Below, piece by piece: positions 5,369-5,369 of a stretch of DNA of 5,369 bases. The notes under the pieces were generated by a model, which saw only the letters and a list, made by a program, of their open reading frames with translations, did no database searches and was not told where the DNA came from. Each line of letters begins with the position of its first letter. The first letter of the stretch is position 1. The stretch is from positions 1-5,369 of the forward strand of contig JAJBTR010000292.1 in NCBI GenBank assembly GCA_020860745.1, in the 5' to 3' direction. The position numbers were made by a program, and so were the translations under genes. This stretch comes from Lachnospiraceae bacterium. GTDB taxonomy: Bacteria; Bacillota; Clostridia; Lachnospirales; Lachnospiraceae.

Positions 5369-5369
5369 G

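Overview
The window looks like accessory chromosome of a gut-type Bacillota, most likely Lachnospiraceae-like. This is inferred from the moderate base composition, the strong AGGAGG-type ribosome sites, and paired flavodoxin/ferredoxin proteins of the EFR1 type beside secreted peptidase-like genes. No rRNA, tRNA, CRISPR array, transposase or integrase is visible.

Layout from left to right: (1) the 3' end of a HigA/XRE-type antitoxin-like regulator, cut by the window edge; (2) convergent to it, an intact small alarmone synthetase (RelA/SpoT synthetase domain only) on the minus strand; (3) a 170-bp gap with a 14-bp palindrome and the ragged 5' end of an M28-family metallopeptidase-like gene, which begins mid-domain without a ribosome site and lacks several usual zinc ligands; (4) a 190-bp non-coding element made of two perfect 37-bp inverted repeats around a structured core, best read as a MITE-like or palindromic intergenic repeat; (5) a membrane-anchored CocE/NonD (S15-like) serine hydrolase with two calcium-loop-like motifs; (6) on the minus strand, a flavodoxin-domain gene fragment followed upstream by an intact flavodoxin plus 2[4Fe-4S] ferredoxin protein, driven from a near-perfect extended -10 promoter at the right edge.

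The most striking feature is at about 4020-4030. There the hydrolase reading on the plus strand and the flavodoxin reading on the minus strand both stop resembling their families at the same point. The two genes are joined tail to tail, each missing its C-terminal domain, and each open frame runs on into the antisense of the other. Together with the headless peptidase gene and the long inverted repeat, this indicates a locus being eroded by deletion or rearrangement rather than one intact new system. The intact functional units are the alarmone synthetase, the antitoxin-like regulator (as far as visible) and the right-hand flavodoxin-ferredoxin protein.
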